Notes: a model not told the origin generated them from the letters alone. DNA of 64,000 bases from Pseudomonas nabeulensis (GCF_004682045.1 NZ_QUZT01000022.1:1-64000); one strand, 5' to 3'. Positions 37,292 to 46,550 are shown, numbered from the stretch's first letter. A program made the numbers and translations.

Positions 37292-38040
37292 TCGAGATCC
37301 GCCAACTGCAAAAACACTACGGCAGCCACCGCGTGCTGCACGGCGTCGACCTGGACGTGGCCAAGGGCGAAGTGGTGTGCCTGATCGGCCCCTCGGGCTC
37401 GGGCAAGTCCACCCTGCTGCGCTGCATCAATGCACTGGAAGCCTACGATGGTGGCGTCATCAACGTGTTCGGCGAAACCGTACAGCGCGCCAGCAAGAGC
37501 GTGCACGCCCTGCGTAGCCGCATGGGCATGGTGTTCCAACGCTTCAACTTGTTCCCGCACCGCACGGTGCTGGAAAACGTGATGGAAGGCCCGGTGTACG
37601 TCAAAGGCGAACCGCCGAAGCAGGCCCGCGAAGAAGCCTTGGTGCTGCTGGAAAAAGTCGGCCTGAGCGCCAAGGCCGATGCCTACCCGGAACAACTGTC
37701 CGGCGGTCAGCAACAGCGCGTGGCCATCGCTCGCGCCCTGGCGATGAAACCCGACGCCATGCTGTTCGACGAACCCACCTCGGCATTGGACCCTGAACTG
37801 GTGGGCGATGTGCTGGCGGTGATGCGCACCCTCGCCGATGAAGGCATGACCATGATCGTGGTCACCCACGAAATGGGCTTTGCCCGCGAAGTGGCCGACC
37901 GCGTGTGCTTTTTGCATGGCGGCTACATCGTCGAAAGCGGCCCGGCCGAAGACGTGCTGGGCAACCCGCAGCAACCGCGCACCCAGGATTTCCTGCGCCG
38001 CGTGCTGCACCCTACTGGCGATACGCGGAGCCTGTCATGA
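37288..38040 (+). CDS. Amino-acid ABC transporter ATPase, GlnQ/HisP type
   Basis: 250 residues with Walker [19 protein letters not shown], signature [17 protein letters not shown], Walker [18 protein letters not shown] and switch His VVTHEMGFA, all typical of polar amino acid importers. It overlaps the permease upstream and the FAD-oxidase downstream by 4 bases each. Confidence 0.93.
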   Translation: MIEIRQLQKHYGSHRVLHGVDLDVAKGEVVCLIGPSGSGKSTLLRCINALEAYDGGVINVFGETVQRASKSVHALRSRMGMVFQRFNLFPHRTVLENVMEGPVYVKGEPPKQAREEALVLLEKVGLSAKADAYPEQLSGGQQQRVAIARALAMKPDAMLFDEPTSALDPELVGDVLAVMRTLADEGMTMIVVTHEMGFAREVADRVCFLHGGYIVESGPAEDVLGNPQQPRTQDFLRRVLHPTGDTRSLS

Positions 38041-39305
38041 AGTCTTTGTGGTCAGCGACTGCGCCGGCGGCGGTGCCAACCCCGGCATTGAGTGAGTCGC
38101 TGAAGGTGGATGTGGCGATTGTCGGCGCCGGGTACACCGGTTTGTCGACGGCGCTGCACCTGGCCGAGCGCGGCGTCAGCGTGTGCGTACTGGAAGCGAA
38201 TGAGCCGGGTTGGGGCGCGTCCGGGCGCAATGGTGGGCAGGTCAATCCAACGCTCAAATATGACCCGGAACAACTGGTGCAGAGGTATGGCGCGGAACGT
38301 GCCGAACCCTTGATCTCGACGGTATCGAATTCAGCAGATTTGGTGTTCAAGCTGATCGAACGTCACGGCATCGATTGCGCGCCGGTGCGCAAGGGTTGGA
38401 TGCAGGTGTCGTACACCGAAAAAGGCGTGGCCGGGCTGCACGCCCGCGCCGAACAATGGGCGCGACGCGGTGTGCCGGTGCAGCGGCTGGACGCTTATGC
38501 CGTGGCCTCGCGCATGGGCAGCTCGGCCTTTGCCGGCGGCTGGCTGGATGGCCGCGCCGGGGCGATCCAGCCATTGGCGTATGCCCGTGGGCTGGTGGCG
38601 GCGGCGTTGGCGGCAGGCGTACGGATCCACGGGCAAAGCGCAGTGAACGGGTTGCAGCGCCAGGCGTCGGGCTGGCAATTGACCACTGCAACTGGCGCGC
38701 AGGTGAACGCCGATCAAGTGGTGCTGGCCACCAATGGCTACAGCGGCAACCTATGGCCGGGCATGGCCCAAAGCATCCTGGCGGCCAACAGTTTTATTGT
38801 CGCCACCAAACCGTTGACCGGGCGCGCCGCCGAGAGCATCTTGCCGGGCCAGGAAACGGTGTCCACCGCACAACGCCTGCTGCTGTACTTTCGCAAAGAC
38901 AGCCATGGCCGTTTGTTGATGGGCGGACGCGGGCTGTTCAACGACCCCACTGCGCCCACAGACTTCGCCCACCTCGAGCGATCCCTGGCGCTGCTGTTTC
39001 CCCAGCTCGGCCCGTTGGAGTTCGAGTACCGCTGGGCCGGGCGTATCGCGATCACCCGCGACTTCATGCCCCATGTTCACGAACCGGCGCCGGGGCTGAC
39101 GTTGGCATTGGGCTGCAATGGTCGCGGCATCGCGTTATGTACCAGCCTGGGCCAGCAACTGGCCGCGCGCCTATGCGACAGCAAGGCCGACTTCGCCTAC
39201 CCGGTCACACCGTTGCAGCGCTTGCCGATGCATGGCTTGCAGCGCTTCTACATCGGCGCAGGGGTGGCATGGTATAGCCTGCTGGATCGACTCAACGTGA
39301 GTTGA
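38037..39305 (+). CDS. FAD-dependent amine/D-amino acid oxidoreductase (DAO family, PuuB/OrdL-like)
   Basis: 422 residues. FAD-binding start [20 protein letters not shown], then [14 protein letters not shown] (a hallmark of the gamma-glutamylputrescine oxidase-like branch) and a C-terminal [19 protein letters not shown] contact. It oxidises an amine or amino acid, feeding its product into catabolism. The ATG at 38037 overlaps the ATPase stop (ATGA); a longer frame reading into the ATPase gene is spurious. Transporter plus oxidase under one IclR regulator suggests a complete uptake-and-oxidation unit; the substrate is not known. Confidence 0.88.
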   Translation: MKSLWSATAPAAVPTPALSESLKVDVAIVGAGYTGLSTALHLAERGVSVCVLEANEPGWGASGRNGGQVNPTLKYDPEQLVQRYGAERAEPLISTVSNSADLVFKLIERHGIDCAPVRKGWMQVSYTEKGVAGLHARAEQWARRGVPVQRLDAYAVASRMGSSAFAGGWLDGRAGAIQPLAYARGLVAAALAAGVRIHGQSAVNGLQRQASGWQLTTATGAQVNADQVVLATNGYSGNLWPGMAQSILAANSFIVATKPLTGRAAESILPGQETVSTAQRLLLYFRKDSHGRLLMGGRGLFNDPTAPTDFAHLERSLALLFPQLGPLEFEYRWAGRIAITRDFMPHVHEPAPGLTLALGCNGRGIALCTSLGQQLAARLCDSKADFAYPVTPLQRLPMHGLQRFYIGAGVAWYSLLDRLNVS

Positions 39306-39331
39306 CCTCACCCCAACAAACACCACAAAAC

Positions 39332-39540
39332 AATGTGGGAGGGGGCAAGCCCTAATGCCAGTCAGTTAAGGCAAACACTGTACCTGTGGCGAGGGAGCTT
39401 GCTCCCGTTGGGACGCGAAGCGGCCCCAAAAAATGGGCCTGCTGCGCAGTCCAGCGGGAGCAAGCTCCCTCGCCACAGGTTAATTTTTATCCTTCCAGCC
39501 TCTTAACTGACTGACATTAGGGCTTGCCCCCTCCCACAGG
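39332..39540. repeat. Nested repeat: one inverted repeat inside another
   Basis: The outer arms (39332-39371 and 39498-39540) match over about 38 bases and contain GTGGGAGGGGGCAAGCCCTA and a GTCAGTTAAG block. Inside lies a second inverted repeat (39382-39480) with arms ACCTGTGGCGAGGGAGCTTG and complement around GCGAAGCGGCCCC. This fills most of the gap between the oxidase stop and the DUF6124 leader. The 39541-39683 stretch has no convincing gene. Confidence 0.88.
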
Positions 39541-39683
39541 TGAACAGTGTTGGCTCAGAGATTTCCCACAAGGCTTTCAGGTTGCTCCTCGGAACTTCGC
39601 TGGCTAACCTCTTCGCCGTCGCTGCTCATTCAGCGGCCGGATTTGACCGTCCGATTAATTAAAGTACTGTTGCGCCAAAACCT

Positions 39684-39799
39684 ATTTCAGGCGTTTTTTT
39701 TATGCCTGAGGTATCGTGTCGCGGCGGCTGTACGCGGGATACCTTCGGGTATGCCGGATTTCCTTTGATTGCCGGTCGGTCAACCCGCGTACAGCTGCC
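39684..39799 (+). ncRNA. Highly structured leader upstream of the DUF6124 gene
   Basis: 39723-39738 and 39784-39799 pair over 16 consecutive positions (GGCGGCUGUACGCGGG with CCCGCGUACAGCUGCC, one G-U pair). Inside is a 5-pair hairpin with a UUCG tetraloop (39739-39752) and a possible CCGG/CCGG stem (39754-39775), so a three-way-junction shape. Just before it, TCAGGC and GCCTGA (39687-39709) enclose a loop with eight T residues. It ends 56 bases before the DUF6124 ATG. The pairing is seen directly; whether it acts as RNA or as a DNA element is inference. Confidence 0.5.
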
Positions 39800-39855
39800 A
39801 CCCTCTTCGTTTGACCGCGAACGCTGGCAGCTCCACTAATCTTAGGAACTCCACC

Positions 39856-40095
39856 ATGATCAAAGACAGTCCAAATCCCCCAACCACCCCCTTCACCCTC
39901 CACCCCGACCTGAACACTGAAACCCTGTTGGCCAATGCCTCACAAGACCTGGCCAGCCTCAACGACATCGCCGCCCATCTCGCCTTTGAAGTCGATGGCG
40001 CTCAACGCAATGTAGCGCTGGGTATCTGCCGCATGCTCGAAAGTGTGCAACTGTTGGTGGACAAAGCATTGGATCAGGCTCATCCGGTGACCTGA
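39856..40095 (+). CDS. DUF6124 (formerly DUF3077-like) small protein
   Basis: 79 residues from the ATG at 39856 with AGGAACT before it. The pattern of N-terminal prolines, ETLLANASQDLASLNDIA, the central DGAQRNVALGICRMLESVQL and a C-terminal helix LLVDKALDQA is that of a small helical family found in multiple copies in Pseudomonas genomes. No function is known. It is preceded by a strongly structured leader and followed by a REP-like hairpin. An upstream in-frame extension lacks a ribosome site and was rejected. Confidence 0.8.
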   Translation: MIKDSPNPPTTPFTLHPDLNTETLLANASQDLASLNDIAAHLAFEVDGAQRNVALGICRMLESVQLLVDKALDQAHPVT

Positions 40096-40130
40096 TCGAA
40101 CAACACCCTCGAAATCAATGAAGTACAAAA

Positions 40131-40172
40131 TGTGGGAGGGGCAAGTCGAATCGTCGCACCGCCCCTCCCACC
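40131..40172. terminator. REP-half hairpin after the DUF6124 gene
   Basis: TGTGGGAGGGGC pairs with GCCCCTCCCAC around an 18-base centre. It looks like a shortened REP pair and lies between two convergent genes, so it could end transcription from both sides. Confidence 0.6.
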
Positions 40173-40206
40173 GTAGATCAGTGATGCTGCAGGATCCTGT
40201 GCCCAC

Positions 40207-41130
40207 TCAAAACACCGACCACCCAATCCGCTCACTCAACAACTCCAACGCCTTGATCCCCGCCAGCGAGTTCCCCGCTGCATTCAACTCCGGCGACCAC
40301 ACGCACACGGTAAATTGCCCCGGCACCACCGCGACGATCCCGCCGCCCACCCCACTCTTGCCCGGCAGCCCTACGCGGTAGGCAAAATTGCCGGCCTCGT
40401 CGTACAGCCCGCTGGTGGCCATGATCGAGTTGACCTGCTTGGTCTGACGCGCCGTCAGGACCTGCTCGCCGCTGTGGGCGCTCACCCCTTCATTGGCCAG
40501 AAAGCTGAACGCACGGGCCAAATCCAGGCAGCTCATTTGCAGCGCGCAATAGTTGAAATAGCTGTGCAGCACCGCGTCCACGTCGTTGTGGAAATTGCCG
40601 AAGGATTTCATCAGGTAGGCCATGGCCGCGTTGCGCGCGCCGTGTTGCGCTTCCGACTCAGCGACCACGCTGTCGACCAGGATCTGCGGGTTACCCGACA
40701 GGCGCCGCACAAAGTCGCGCATCGACAGGATCGGCACGGCGAAGCGCGATTGGTTGATGTCGCAGATCACCAGCGCGCCTGCGTTGATAAACGGATTACG
40801 CGGTCGGCCGCGTTCGAACTCCAGTTGCACCAGCGAGTTGAACGGCTGCCCCGAAGGCTCATGGCCCAGACGCTCCCAGATGGTTTCGCCACCGTGGTCG
40901 ATGGCCTGTACCAGGCTGAATACCTTGGAAATGCTTTGCACCGAGAACAGCGTATCGGCGTCGCCAGCCCAATAGGCGGAGCCATCGTTGCCGTACACCG
41001 CGATGCCTAATTGGTTGGGCGGCACATCGGCCAGTGCGGGGATGTAGTCGGCGACTGTGCCGAGGCCGATCAGTGGACGCACTTCGTCTAGGATCGACGC
41101 GAGCATCGCCTGCATGTCTTGTCCGGTCAT
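40207..41130 (-). CDS. glsA: Glutaminase, GlsA/GlsB type
   Basis: 307 residues, matching the usual 300-310 of bacterial serine-dependent glutaminases. The catalytic Ser-Lys pair is in [13 protein letters not shown]. Other family blocks: [40 protein letters not shown], then [20 protein letters not shown]. It hydrolyses L-glutamine to glutamate and ammonia in the cytoplasm. The start at 41130 agrees with E. coli YneH length; an earlier ATG at 41181 would add 17 residues. Confidence 0.93.
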   Translation of the reverse strand: MTGQDMQAMLASILDEVRPLIGLGTVADYIPALADVPPNQLGIAVYGNDGSAYWAGDADTLFSVQSISKVFSLVQAIDHGGETIWERLGHEPSGQPFNSLVQLEFERGRPRNPFINAGALVICDINQSRFAVPILSMRDFVRRLSGNPQILVDSVVAESEAQHGARNAAMAYLMKSFGNFHNDVDAVLHSYFNYCALQMSCLDLARAFSFLANEGVSAHSGEQVLTARQTKQVNSIMATSGLYDEAGNFAYRVGLPGKSGVGGGIVAVVPGQFTVCVWSPELNAAGNSLAGIKALELLSERIGWSVF

Positions 41131-41236
41131 GGGTGTTTGAATGGGTGATAAACGGGGGGCGGAGGATACCTGAAATGGCATCTAGACCCAGGGAATTCTG
41201 AAACGGGAGCTTCTATTTGACGGCATTCCAGCGCCA

Positions 41237-41248
41237 AATGATATCATT
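41237..41248. promoter_or_regulatory. AATGATATCATT palindrome upstream of the orphan gene
   Basis: A perfect 12-base palindrome about 128 bases before the AT-rich orphan gene and 107 bases before the divergent glutaminase start. It could be an operator; the regulator is unknown. Confidence 0.3.
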
Positions 41249-41375
41249 ACGCCTTTATTCAAAAATCAAAATGCAATCCTGATCGCGCACCCCGCTAAAC
41301 CTCCACCCCCTTTTAGCGAAACAAGCAACCAAGACTTCCCTGCCCAAAACAATCTACACAAGGAATACAAATATC

Positions 41376-42275
41376 ATGGAACTTGAAAACAAGCTGAAGC
41401 ACTTGGTGCACTCCATCAAGGCGATGGCGCCCACTATAGACGCAGCAGCCAAACGCATTCGCACAACGCAATTCAAAGAAAGTTTCAACAAGAACGATTA
41501 CAACAGTTGGTGCCAGTCAGTTACGGGCGAAATCCTTGTAAAACTGAGATTGTTCACTGAACAGAACTTGAGTTTTATTGAAACCATGAGCGTCCTTACT
41601 GTCACCCGCTACACTTTCGAAGCGAGCGTATGGCTGAAATTGTTCGAGACAGACCCCCGTTACGGGCTCGTATACGCTTCCCAGCTCATAGACACACAAC
41701 TCAACCACTGGGAAGACCAAAGAAAGCAACTTGTGCGAGAAATACACTTACTCAATGATCTTGATAAACAGCAATCCGACTGGCTCTCAGAAGAGTTGCT
41801 GCGATTGGAAACGATGGAAGACGTTGAAAAGGCCAGAAGCGAATCTGCGACGGTCTATCACCGCGCTACGCAGATGATTGACAACGTAGCCGCCCGTAAA
41901 TTTTCCATCTATGCAGATCAGGCGGTGCACTTAGGTTATTCAACGGTCGCCAGTATGCTTGAAGCCGAGGCGATGCCTCAGGTCAAAGCCTCAATCAAAG
42001 CTATCAAAAAGGAAAAGGCCAGCTTCGTCAGTGCACTTCCTGACGACATAAAAGCCTTGGCATCAACACCTTGGTCGTGGAGCAAAATGGCAAAATTCGT
42101 CGGAATGGGTGATGAGTACGGGTATATCTACACCTTTACCAGCACGCTCATGCATGCCACACCAGCAAGTCTTACAACCGATCAAAAAAACCTGGAGCTT
42201 CACGAGATGCTCATCTTCTTCAAATTTATTAACATAAAATTTCTGGACGCAATCGAAGCCTCAGAAAAATATTGA
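41376..42275 (+). CDS. AT-rich orphan protein of unknown function
   Basis: 299 residues, AAGGA before the ATG. Soluble, mostly helical, with no signal or membrane segment. The segments TFEASVWLKLFETDPRYGLV and YTFTSTLMHATPASLTTDQK resemble DUF5677-like proteins, a poorly understood group; this is a weak match by eye. Codon use is clearly more AT-rich than the flanking glutaminase and sulfonate genes, which suggests acquisition. There are no partner genes. Roles in phage defence or stress are possible but not supported by a specific motif. Confidence 0.7.
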   Translation: MELENKLKHLVHSIKAMAPTIDAAAKRIRTTQFKESFNKNDYNSWCQSVTGEILVKLRLFTEQNLSFIETMSVLTVTRYTFEASVWLKLFETDPRYGLVYASQLIDTQLNHWEDQRKQLVREIHLLNDLDKQQSDWLSEELLRLETMEDVEKARSESATVYHRATQMIDNVAARKFSIYADQAVHLGYSTVASMLEAEAMPQVKASIKAIKKEKASFVSALPDDIKALASTPWSWSKMAKFVGMGDEYGYIYTFTSTLMHATPASLTTDQKNLELHEMLIFFKFINIKFLDAIEASEKY

Positions 42276-42334
42276 TATAGCGCTGCCTAAAGCCAACGAC
42301 CTTCGTTCAAATTGTGCTGAGCTGAGCCACCACC

Positions 42335-43123
42335 CTACCAGTTTTCACCCAACCCCAGCAGGCCGAGTATTTGCCGCCGCAGGTCCACCAGGTAGGGATC
42401 ATCCCGATGCCGTGGGTATGGCCTGTCGATGGTCAATTGCGCCTGGATCTTCGCCGGGCGGTCACTGAACACAATCACACGGTTGGCCAACAACAAGGCT
42501 TCTTCCACATCATGGGTCACCAGCAACGCGGTGTAGCCCTGGCGCTGCCACAGATCGATCAGCTCTTTTTGCATGGTGATACGGGTCAACGAATCCAGCT
42601 TGCCCAGGGGCTCGTCGAGGATCAGCAACTGCGGCTGGTTGACCAACGCACGGGCGAGTGCGACACGCTGCGCCATGCCACCGGATAACTGCCGGGGGTA
42701 GGCCCGGGCAAATTCGCTGAGGCCGACTTTACCCAGCGCCTCATCGACCTTGGCCGAATGGGTCTTGAGCAGGCCCTGGGCTTCCAGGCCCACCGCGACG
42801 TTGTCCCATACACGGCGCCACGGGTAGAGCGTGGGGTCCTGGAACACCACCACGCGGCTCGGGTCCGGGCCGGTGATGGCCTGACCATCCGCCAGCAAGC
42901 GGCCCGAATCCGCCGGCTCCAACCCCGCCACCAGGCGTAGTAAGGTCGACTTGCCGCAGCCCGAAGGCCCCAGCAGCGCGACGAATTCCCCCGGCGCCAC
43001 GTCCAGCGAAACCCGCTCCAACACCGGCAGATGCTGCCCATCGAGGGCAAAACCATGGCTTAAATTTTCGATACGCAGCGCCAAGCCTTCCGGCGCCGGA
43101 ACTGCGGGTGCCAGGGCTACCAT
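42335..43123 (-). CDS. Sulfonate/nitrate-type ABC transporter ATPase (SsuB/TauB-like)
   Basis: 262 residues. Walker A GPSGCGKSTLLRLVAGLE, signature LSGGMAQRVALARALVNQ, Walker B LLILDEPLGKLDSLTRITMQ and switch VTHDVEEALLLANRV are typical of the NitT/TauT importer ATPases. It is the last gene of the minus-strand trio, overlapping the permease stop by 7 bases. Confidence 0.9.
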   Translation of the reverse strand: MVALAPAVPAPEGLALRIENLSHGFALDGQHLPVLERVSLDVAPGEFVALLGPSGCGKSTLLRLVAGLEPADSGRLLADGQAITGPDPSRVVVFQDPTLYPWRRVWDNVAVGLEAQGLLKTHSAKVDEALGKVGLSEFARAYPRQLSGGMAQRVALARALVNQPQLLILDEPLGKLDSLTRITMQKELIDLWQRQGYTALLVTHDVEEALLLANRVIVFSDRPAKIQAQLTIDRPYPRHRDDPYLVDLRRQILGLLGLGENW

Positions 43124-44106
43124 TTCATCGCTCCTTTTTGCCAGGCCAGCAGGCGGTCACGCACCAGGAACAACCCGGTGATCAACCCCGAGCAGGCCAA
43201 CGCCATGATCAACAGTGCGGCGTACATGTTGGCGTAGGCGGCCCAGCCCTGAGCCCATTGCAGGTACCAGCCGATACCGGATTTGACCCCCATCATTTCC
43301 GCCACGACCAGGGTCGAAAACGAAGCGCCCAGGCCCATGAACAGGCCGACAAACACATGGGGCAACGCCGCTGGAATCGCCACTTTGAAAATCAAAAAGC
43401 CCTGCTTGGCGCCGAGGGTGCGCGCCACGTCGTAATAGGCTTTATCCACGCTGGCCACACCGGACCAAGTGAGCACTGTGACCGGAAACCAGGTGGCCAG
43501 GGCGATCAGGAATACGCTGGCGCTCCAACTGCTGGGGAACAGAAAAAAACACAACGGCAACAACGCGGTCGACGGCACCGGACCGAGGATGCGCAGCACC
43601 GGGTGCAGCCAGTAACCGATACGCGTGGACCAACCGATCGCCACACCGGCGATAAATCCGCTGATCGCGCCCAGCGCCACACCCGAGCCCAGCAACAACG
43701 CTGAATGCCACAGGCTGTCAGCCAGGCGGGCATAGTCTTCGATATACACGGCCAGCAGCGCCTGGGGCGGCGCGAAAAAAGGCACGGGTAACCACGCCAG
43801 TTTGGCGGTGAGCAGTTCCCAAATCGCCAGCAATATCGGCAAGGCGATCAGCCACGGCCCAGCGCGGCGCAGGCGTGTGCCCAACCGGGAAACCCGGCGC
43901 CCCACCACGCCCAGCACCACGAATACCCCCGCCACGGCCACGCATACATTGGCTAGGCCTTGGGTCATCGGCCAGTTGCGTATTGCGTTGGGCCAGTAGC
44001 TGATCAACAACGCAACGGCCAACCAGGCGGCCACCACGGCAATGCCCTGCCCCCAGAACCTGAGGGTCAAGGGCGGATTGAGGCGGGTGGCGTCAGCTGA
44101 AGACAT
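43117..44106 (-). CDS. Sulfonate/nitrate-type ABC permease
   Basis: 329 residues starting at ATG 44106, which lies inside the end of the binding-protein gene. It has an extra N-terminal membrane part (WGQGIAVVAAWLAVALLISY and LANVCVAVAGVFVVLGVVG) before the usual SsuC/TauC core with six helices. The core includes DVARTLGAKQGFLIFKVAIP as the EAA loop. The extended N-terminus makes it longer than the usual 250-270 residues. Confidence 0.87.
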   Translation of the reverse strand: MSSADATRLNPPLTLRFWGQGIAVVAAWLAVALLISYWPNAIRNWPMTQGLANVCVAVAGVFVVLGVVGRRVSRLGTRLRRAGPWLIALPILLAIWELLTAKLAWLPVPFFAPPQALLAVYIEDYARLADSLWHSALLLGSGVALGAISGFIAGVAIGWSTRIGYWLHPVLRILGPVPSTALLPLCFFLFPSSWSASVFLIALATWFPVTVLTWSGVASVDKAYYDVARTLGAKQGFLIFKVAIPAALPHVFVGLFMGLGASFSTLVVAEMMGVKSGIGWYLQWAQGWAAYANMYAALLIMALACSGLITGLFLVRDRLLAWQKGAMKW

Positions 44107-45154
44107 CGGCGGTGATCTCCTTGGCAAACTCCACCGGGTCGGTGCCTTTACTGATCACTTCGACGGTTTTGAGGTCGGTGACGTAGGTGGTGATTTCCTG
44201 GGTCAGGGCTGCACCTACCGCGTGATGGCCATGGGTGTGGTCGTGAAGAATCGCCTGCACTTCCTCCACCGACGTGTTCAGCGCATGAGCCTGGAAGCCT
44301 TTAGCGACCTCCTCCGGGTGCTGCACGGAATAGTCGTGGGCTTCCAGAATGGCCTGGGTCAGCGCCGCGACCACGCGCTTGTCCTCGCGCACCAACTTGC
44401 CGGTGACACCGACCACGCAGCAGCTGAGGTTGGCGTATTCCTCCACCAGGTTGGTGGACAGCTCCCGCGCCGTGCCGGCTTTGATCAGGCGGTACATGAA
44501 CGGGTCACTGCCGCTCACGGCCTGCACTTCGCCGCGCTCCAGCGCAGTGCCGAGCAGGTCGGCGGGGTACAGGCGCCACTCCACATCACGTACCGGGTCG
44601 ACCCCGTGCTTCTTCAGCAGGATCGAGAAGAAATTGCGATCCGGGCTGGCCATGTCGGTGACGCCAATGGCCTTGCCCTTGAGGTCTTCAAGTTTGGTGA
44701 CCGTGCCGTTCACCGCACTGAGCAAACGCAGGCAACCGCCGTGGGTGCCGGCGGTGAGCTTCACGTCAAACCCCTGCTCCAGCGCCTTGAGCCAGCGCAG
44801 CGCCATCCCCACGCCCGCATCGGCCTTGCCGGTGGCAATGGCTTCCAGCAGCACTTCGGTGGAGTTGCCGAAATTGACCAGTTCCACATCCAGATTGTGC
44901 TTGGTGAAGAAGCCCTGGCCATGGGCGATGACCACCGGGGCCAGGCACACGGCATTGAGGTTGACGGCCAGCTTCAACTTGCGTGGCGCGTCGAGGCGGA
45001 TGAAGTCACCCGTACCGGCGGGCTCCTGCGCCGTCGTGTGGTGCCCGGCATGTTCATCGGCGGCGAAACCCAAGCGTGGCAGCGACAGGCTGGCCACCGT
45101 GATACCGGCCATGCCCAATAGACGACGGCGGGTGAGACGGGCGAAATCATCCAT
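44093..45154 (-). CDS. Tat-exported substrate-binding protein (NMT1/SsuA-like) with His-rich motifs
   Basis: 353 residues. A twin-arginine signal (LTRRRLLGMAGITVASLSLP) indicates export in folded form. The mature protein has the NMT1/SsuA-type fold (FFTKHNLDVELVNFGNSTEV, GKADAGVGMALRWLKALEQG, GKAIGVTDMASPDRNFFS). Two His-rich stretches stand out: DEHAGHH just after the signal and HDHTHGHH near residue 312. These are uncommon in sulfonate-binding proteins and could bind a metal. It is divergent from another sulfonate-type binding protein gene 196 bases away. Confidence 0.85.
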   Translation of the reverse strand: MDDFARLTRRRLLGMAGITVASLSLPRLGFAADEHAGHHTTAQEPAGTGDFIRLDAPRKLKLAVNLNAVCLAPVVIAHGQGFFTKHNLDVELVNFGNSTEVLLEAIATGKADAGVGMALRWLKALEQGFDVKLTAGTHGGCLRLLSAVNGTVTKLEDLKGKAIGVTDMASPDRNFFSILLKKHGVDPVRDVEWRLYPADLLGTALERGEVQAVSGSDPFMYRLIKAGTARELSTNLVEEYANLSCCVVGVTGKLVREDKRVVAALTQAILEAHDYSVQHPEEVAKGFQAHALNTSVEEVQAILHDHTHGHHAVGAALTQEITTYVTDLKTVEVISKGTDPVEFAKEITADVFS

Positions 45155-45183
45155 GTACCAATGTCCTCTTTATAAAATCAAAT

Positions 45184-45236
45184 CGATTATATAAACGACC
45201 GATTATTATGAAAGAAACATATAACTCTATGGTTAT
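45184..45236. promoter_or_regulatory. Divergent promoter region of the two sulfonate-type units
   Basis: CGATTAT occurs twice, 16 bases apart (45184 and 45200), and ATAAC-TCTATG-GTTAT is an inverted repeat at 45221-45236. The whole 196-base gap is AT-rich. Placement between two sulfur-type uptake units suggests a LysR-type regulator such as CysB, but the regulator is inferred. Confidence 0.35.
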
Positions 45237-45350
45237 GCCCGATTCGTCGAAACGCAGGAAAAGCGTCCTAAGCTAAGATCGAAAGAGTATTTAACGAATG
45301 ATTTTTAGAACTTTAAGCTCGGATTTATTTCATCCAGGATCGAGCTTGCC

Positions 45351-46295
45351 ATGTCCCTACGCCGTCCCCTCGCTGCCGTCCTCGGCTTGCTGGCCTTTTC
45401 TGTCGCCGTGAGCGCCGAGGCCCAGCAAACCGTGCGCATCGGTTACCAGAAATCCTCCACTCTGATCACCCTGCTGAAAACCCAGGGCACCCTGGAACAA
45501 GCCCTCAAGGCCAACAACATTGACGTGAGCTGGCACGAGTTCCCCAGTGGCCTGCCGCTGCTGGAAGCGCTGAACGTGGGCAACGTGGACATCAGCGCCG
45601 ACGTGGCCGACACCGTGCCAATCTTCGCCCAGGCGGCCCAGGCCAAACTCACCTACTTTGCCCAGGAAGCTCCCTCGCCGTCGGCCCAGGCCATCGTGGT
45701 GCGCAAGGACTCGCCGATCCAGCAACTGGGCGACCTTAAAGGCAAGAAAATCGCCGTGACCAAGGCGGCGGGCACGCACTATCTGTTGATCGCTGCGCTG
45801 GCCAAGGCCGGCCTGGCATTTTCCGATATCGAGCCGGCTTACCTGTCTCCCGCCGATGGCCGCGCCGCCTTCGAAAACAACAAGGTAGACGCCTGGGTCA
45901 CCTGGGAACCCTTCCTTACCAGCGTGCAACGCCAACTGCCGACCCGCACCCTGGCCGACGGCGCCGGTTTGGCCAGCTACAAGCGTTACTACCTGACCGG
46001 TACGCCGTACGCCAAGGCACATCCCGACGTGTTGAAGATCGTCTATGAGCAATTGGACAAGGCCGGCCAGTGGGTAAAAGCCCACCCGCAGGACGCCGCC
46101 AAAGTACTCGGCCCGCTGTGGGGCAACCTGGACGCGGCCACGGTGGAAGCGGCCAACGCGCACCGCAGTTATCAGGTGCAGCCGGTGACGCTGGACCAGT
46201 TGGGTGAACAACAAAAGATCGCCGACGCGTTCTTCAAGGCGGGGTTATTGCCCAAGGCGGTGGATGCGCAGGATGTGCAGACGTGGAAGCCGTAA
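45351..46295 (+). CDS. Aliphatic sulfonate-type substrate-binding protein (SsuA-like)
   Basis: 314 residues. Sec signal peptide LAAVLGLLAFSVAVSAEAQQ, then IGYQKSSTLITLLKTQGTLE, WHEFPSGLPLLEALNVGNVD and KIAVTKAAGTHYLLIAALAK. These blocks are those of SsuA proteins for alkanesulfonates. It is alone on the plus strand, divergent from the Tat-exported binding protein, permease and ATPase, and could share that permease and ATPase. A repeat block follows. Confidence 0.87.
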   Translation: MSLRRPLAAVLGLLAFSVAVSAEAQQTVRIGYQKSSTLITLLKTQGTLEQALKANNIDVSWHEFPSGLPLLEALNVGNVDISADVADTVPIFAQAAQAKLTYFAQEAPSPSAQAIVVRKDSPIQQLGDLKGKKIAVTKAAGTHYLLIAALAKAGLAFSDIEPAYLSPADGRAAFENNKVDAWVTWEPFLTSVQRQLPTRTLADGAGLASYKRYYLTGTPYAKAHPDVLKIVYEQLDKAGQWVKAHPQDAAKVLGPLWGNLDAATVEAANAHRSYQVQPVTLDQLGEQQKIADAFFKAGLLPKAVDAQDVQTWKP

Positions 46296-46323
46296 CAGCG
46301 ACTAAGCGTTAGGTGGTACAAGG

Positions 46324-46520
46324 GAAGCCCATTGCTTAATAACAGTCAATTAAGAAGTAGCCAGTGTAAAAGTAACCTGTGGCGAGGGAGCTTGCTCCCG
46401 TTGGACTGCGTAGCAGTCCCAGTCTTTTAAAAAAAGAGCTGGGGCCGCTACGCGGCCCAGCGGGAGCAAGCTCCCTCGCCACAAGTACGGTGTTCGCCTT
46501 AACTGACTTGCAATAAGCCC
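46324..46520. repeat. Composite repeat of about 200 bases, copy A
   Basis: The inner inverted repeat has arms CTGTGGCGAGGGAGCTTGCT and complement, enclosing GACTGCGTAGCAGTC and GGGCCGCTACGCGGCCC mini-hairpins. The outer flanks (CAGTCAATTAAGAAG on the left, CTTAACTGACTTG on the right) are degenerate partners. It is nearly identical to the repeat at 54546-54769, so this is a mobile or amplified unit, not simple REP sequence. Confidence 0.85.
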
Positions 46521-46550
46521 ATTGCTCCCTTTTTCTTGAGCGTGCCACCC

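Noticed and set aside
37905..38036. Upstream extension of the FAD-dependent oxidase into the ATPase gene
   Set aside because: The added residues are an out-of-frame shadow of the ATPase; ATG 38037 overlaps the stop as in the rest of the operon.
39547..39768. Plus-strand 73-codon reading frame before the DUF6124 gene
   Set aside because: It has no ribosome site, runs through the structured leader, and its residues track the hairpin sequence. More likely a by-product of the leader.
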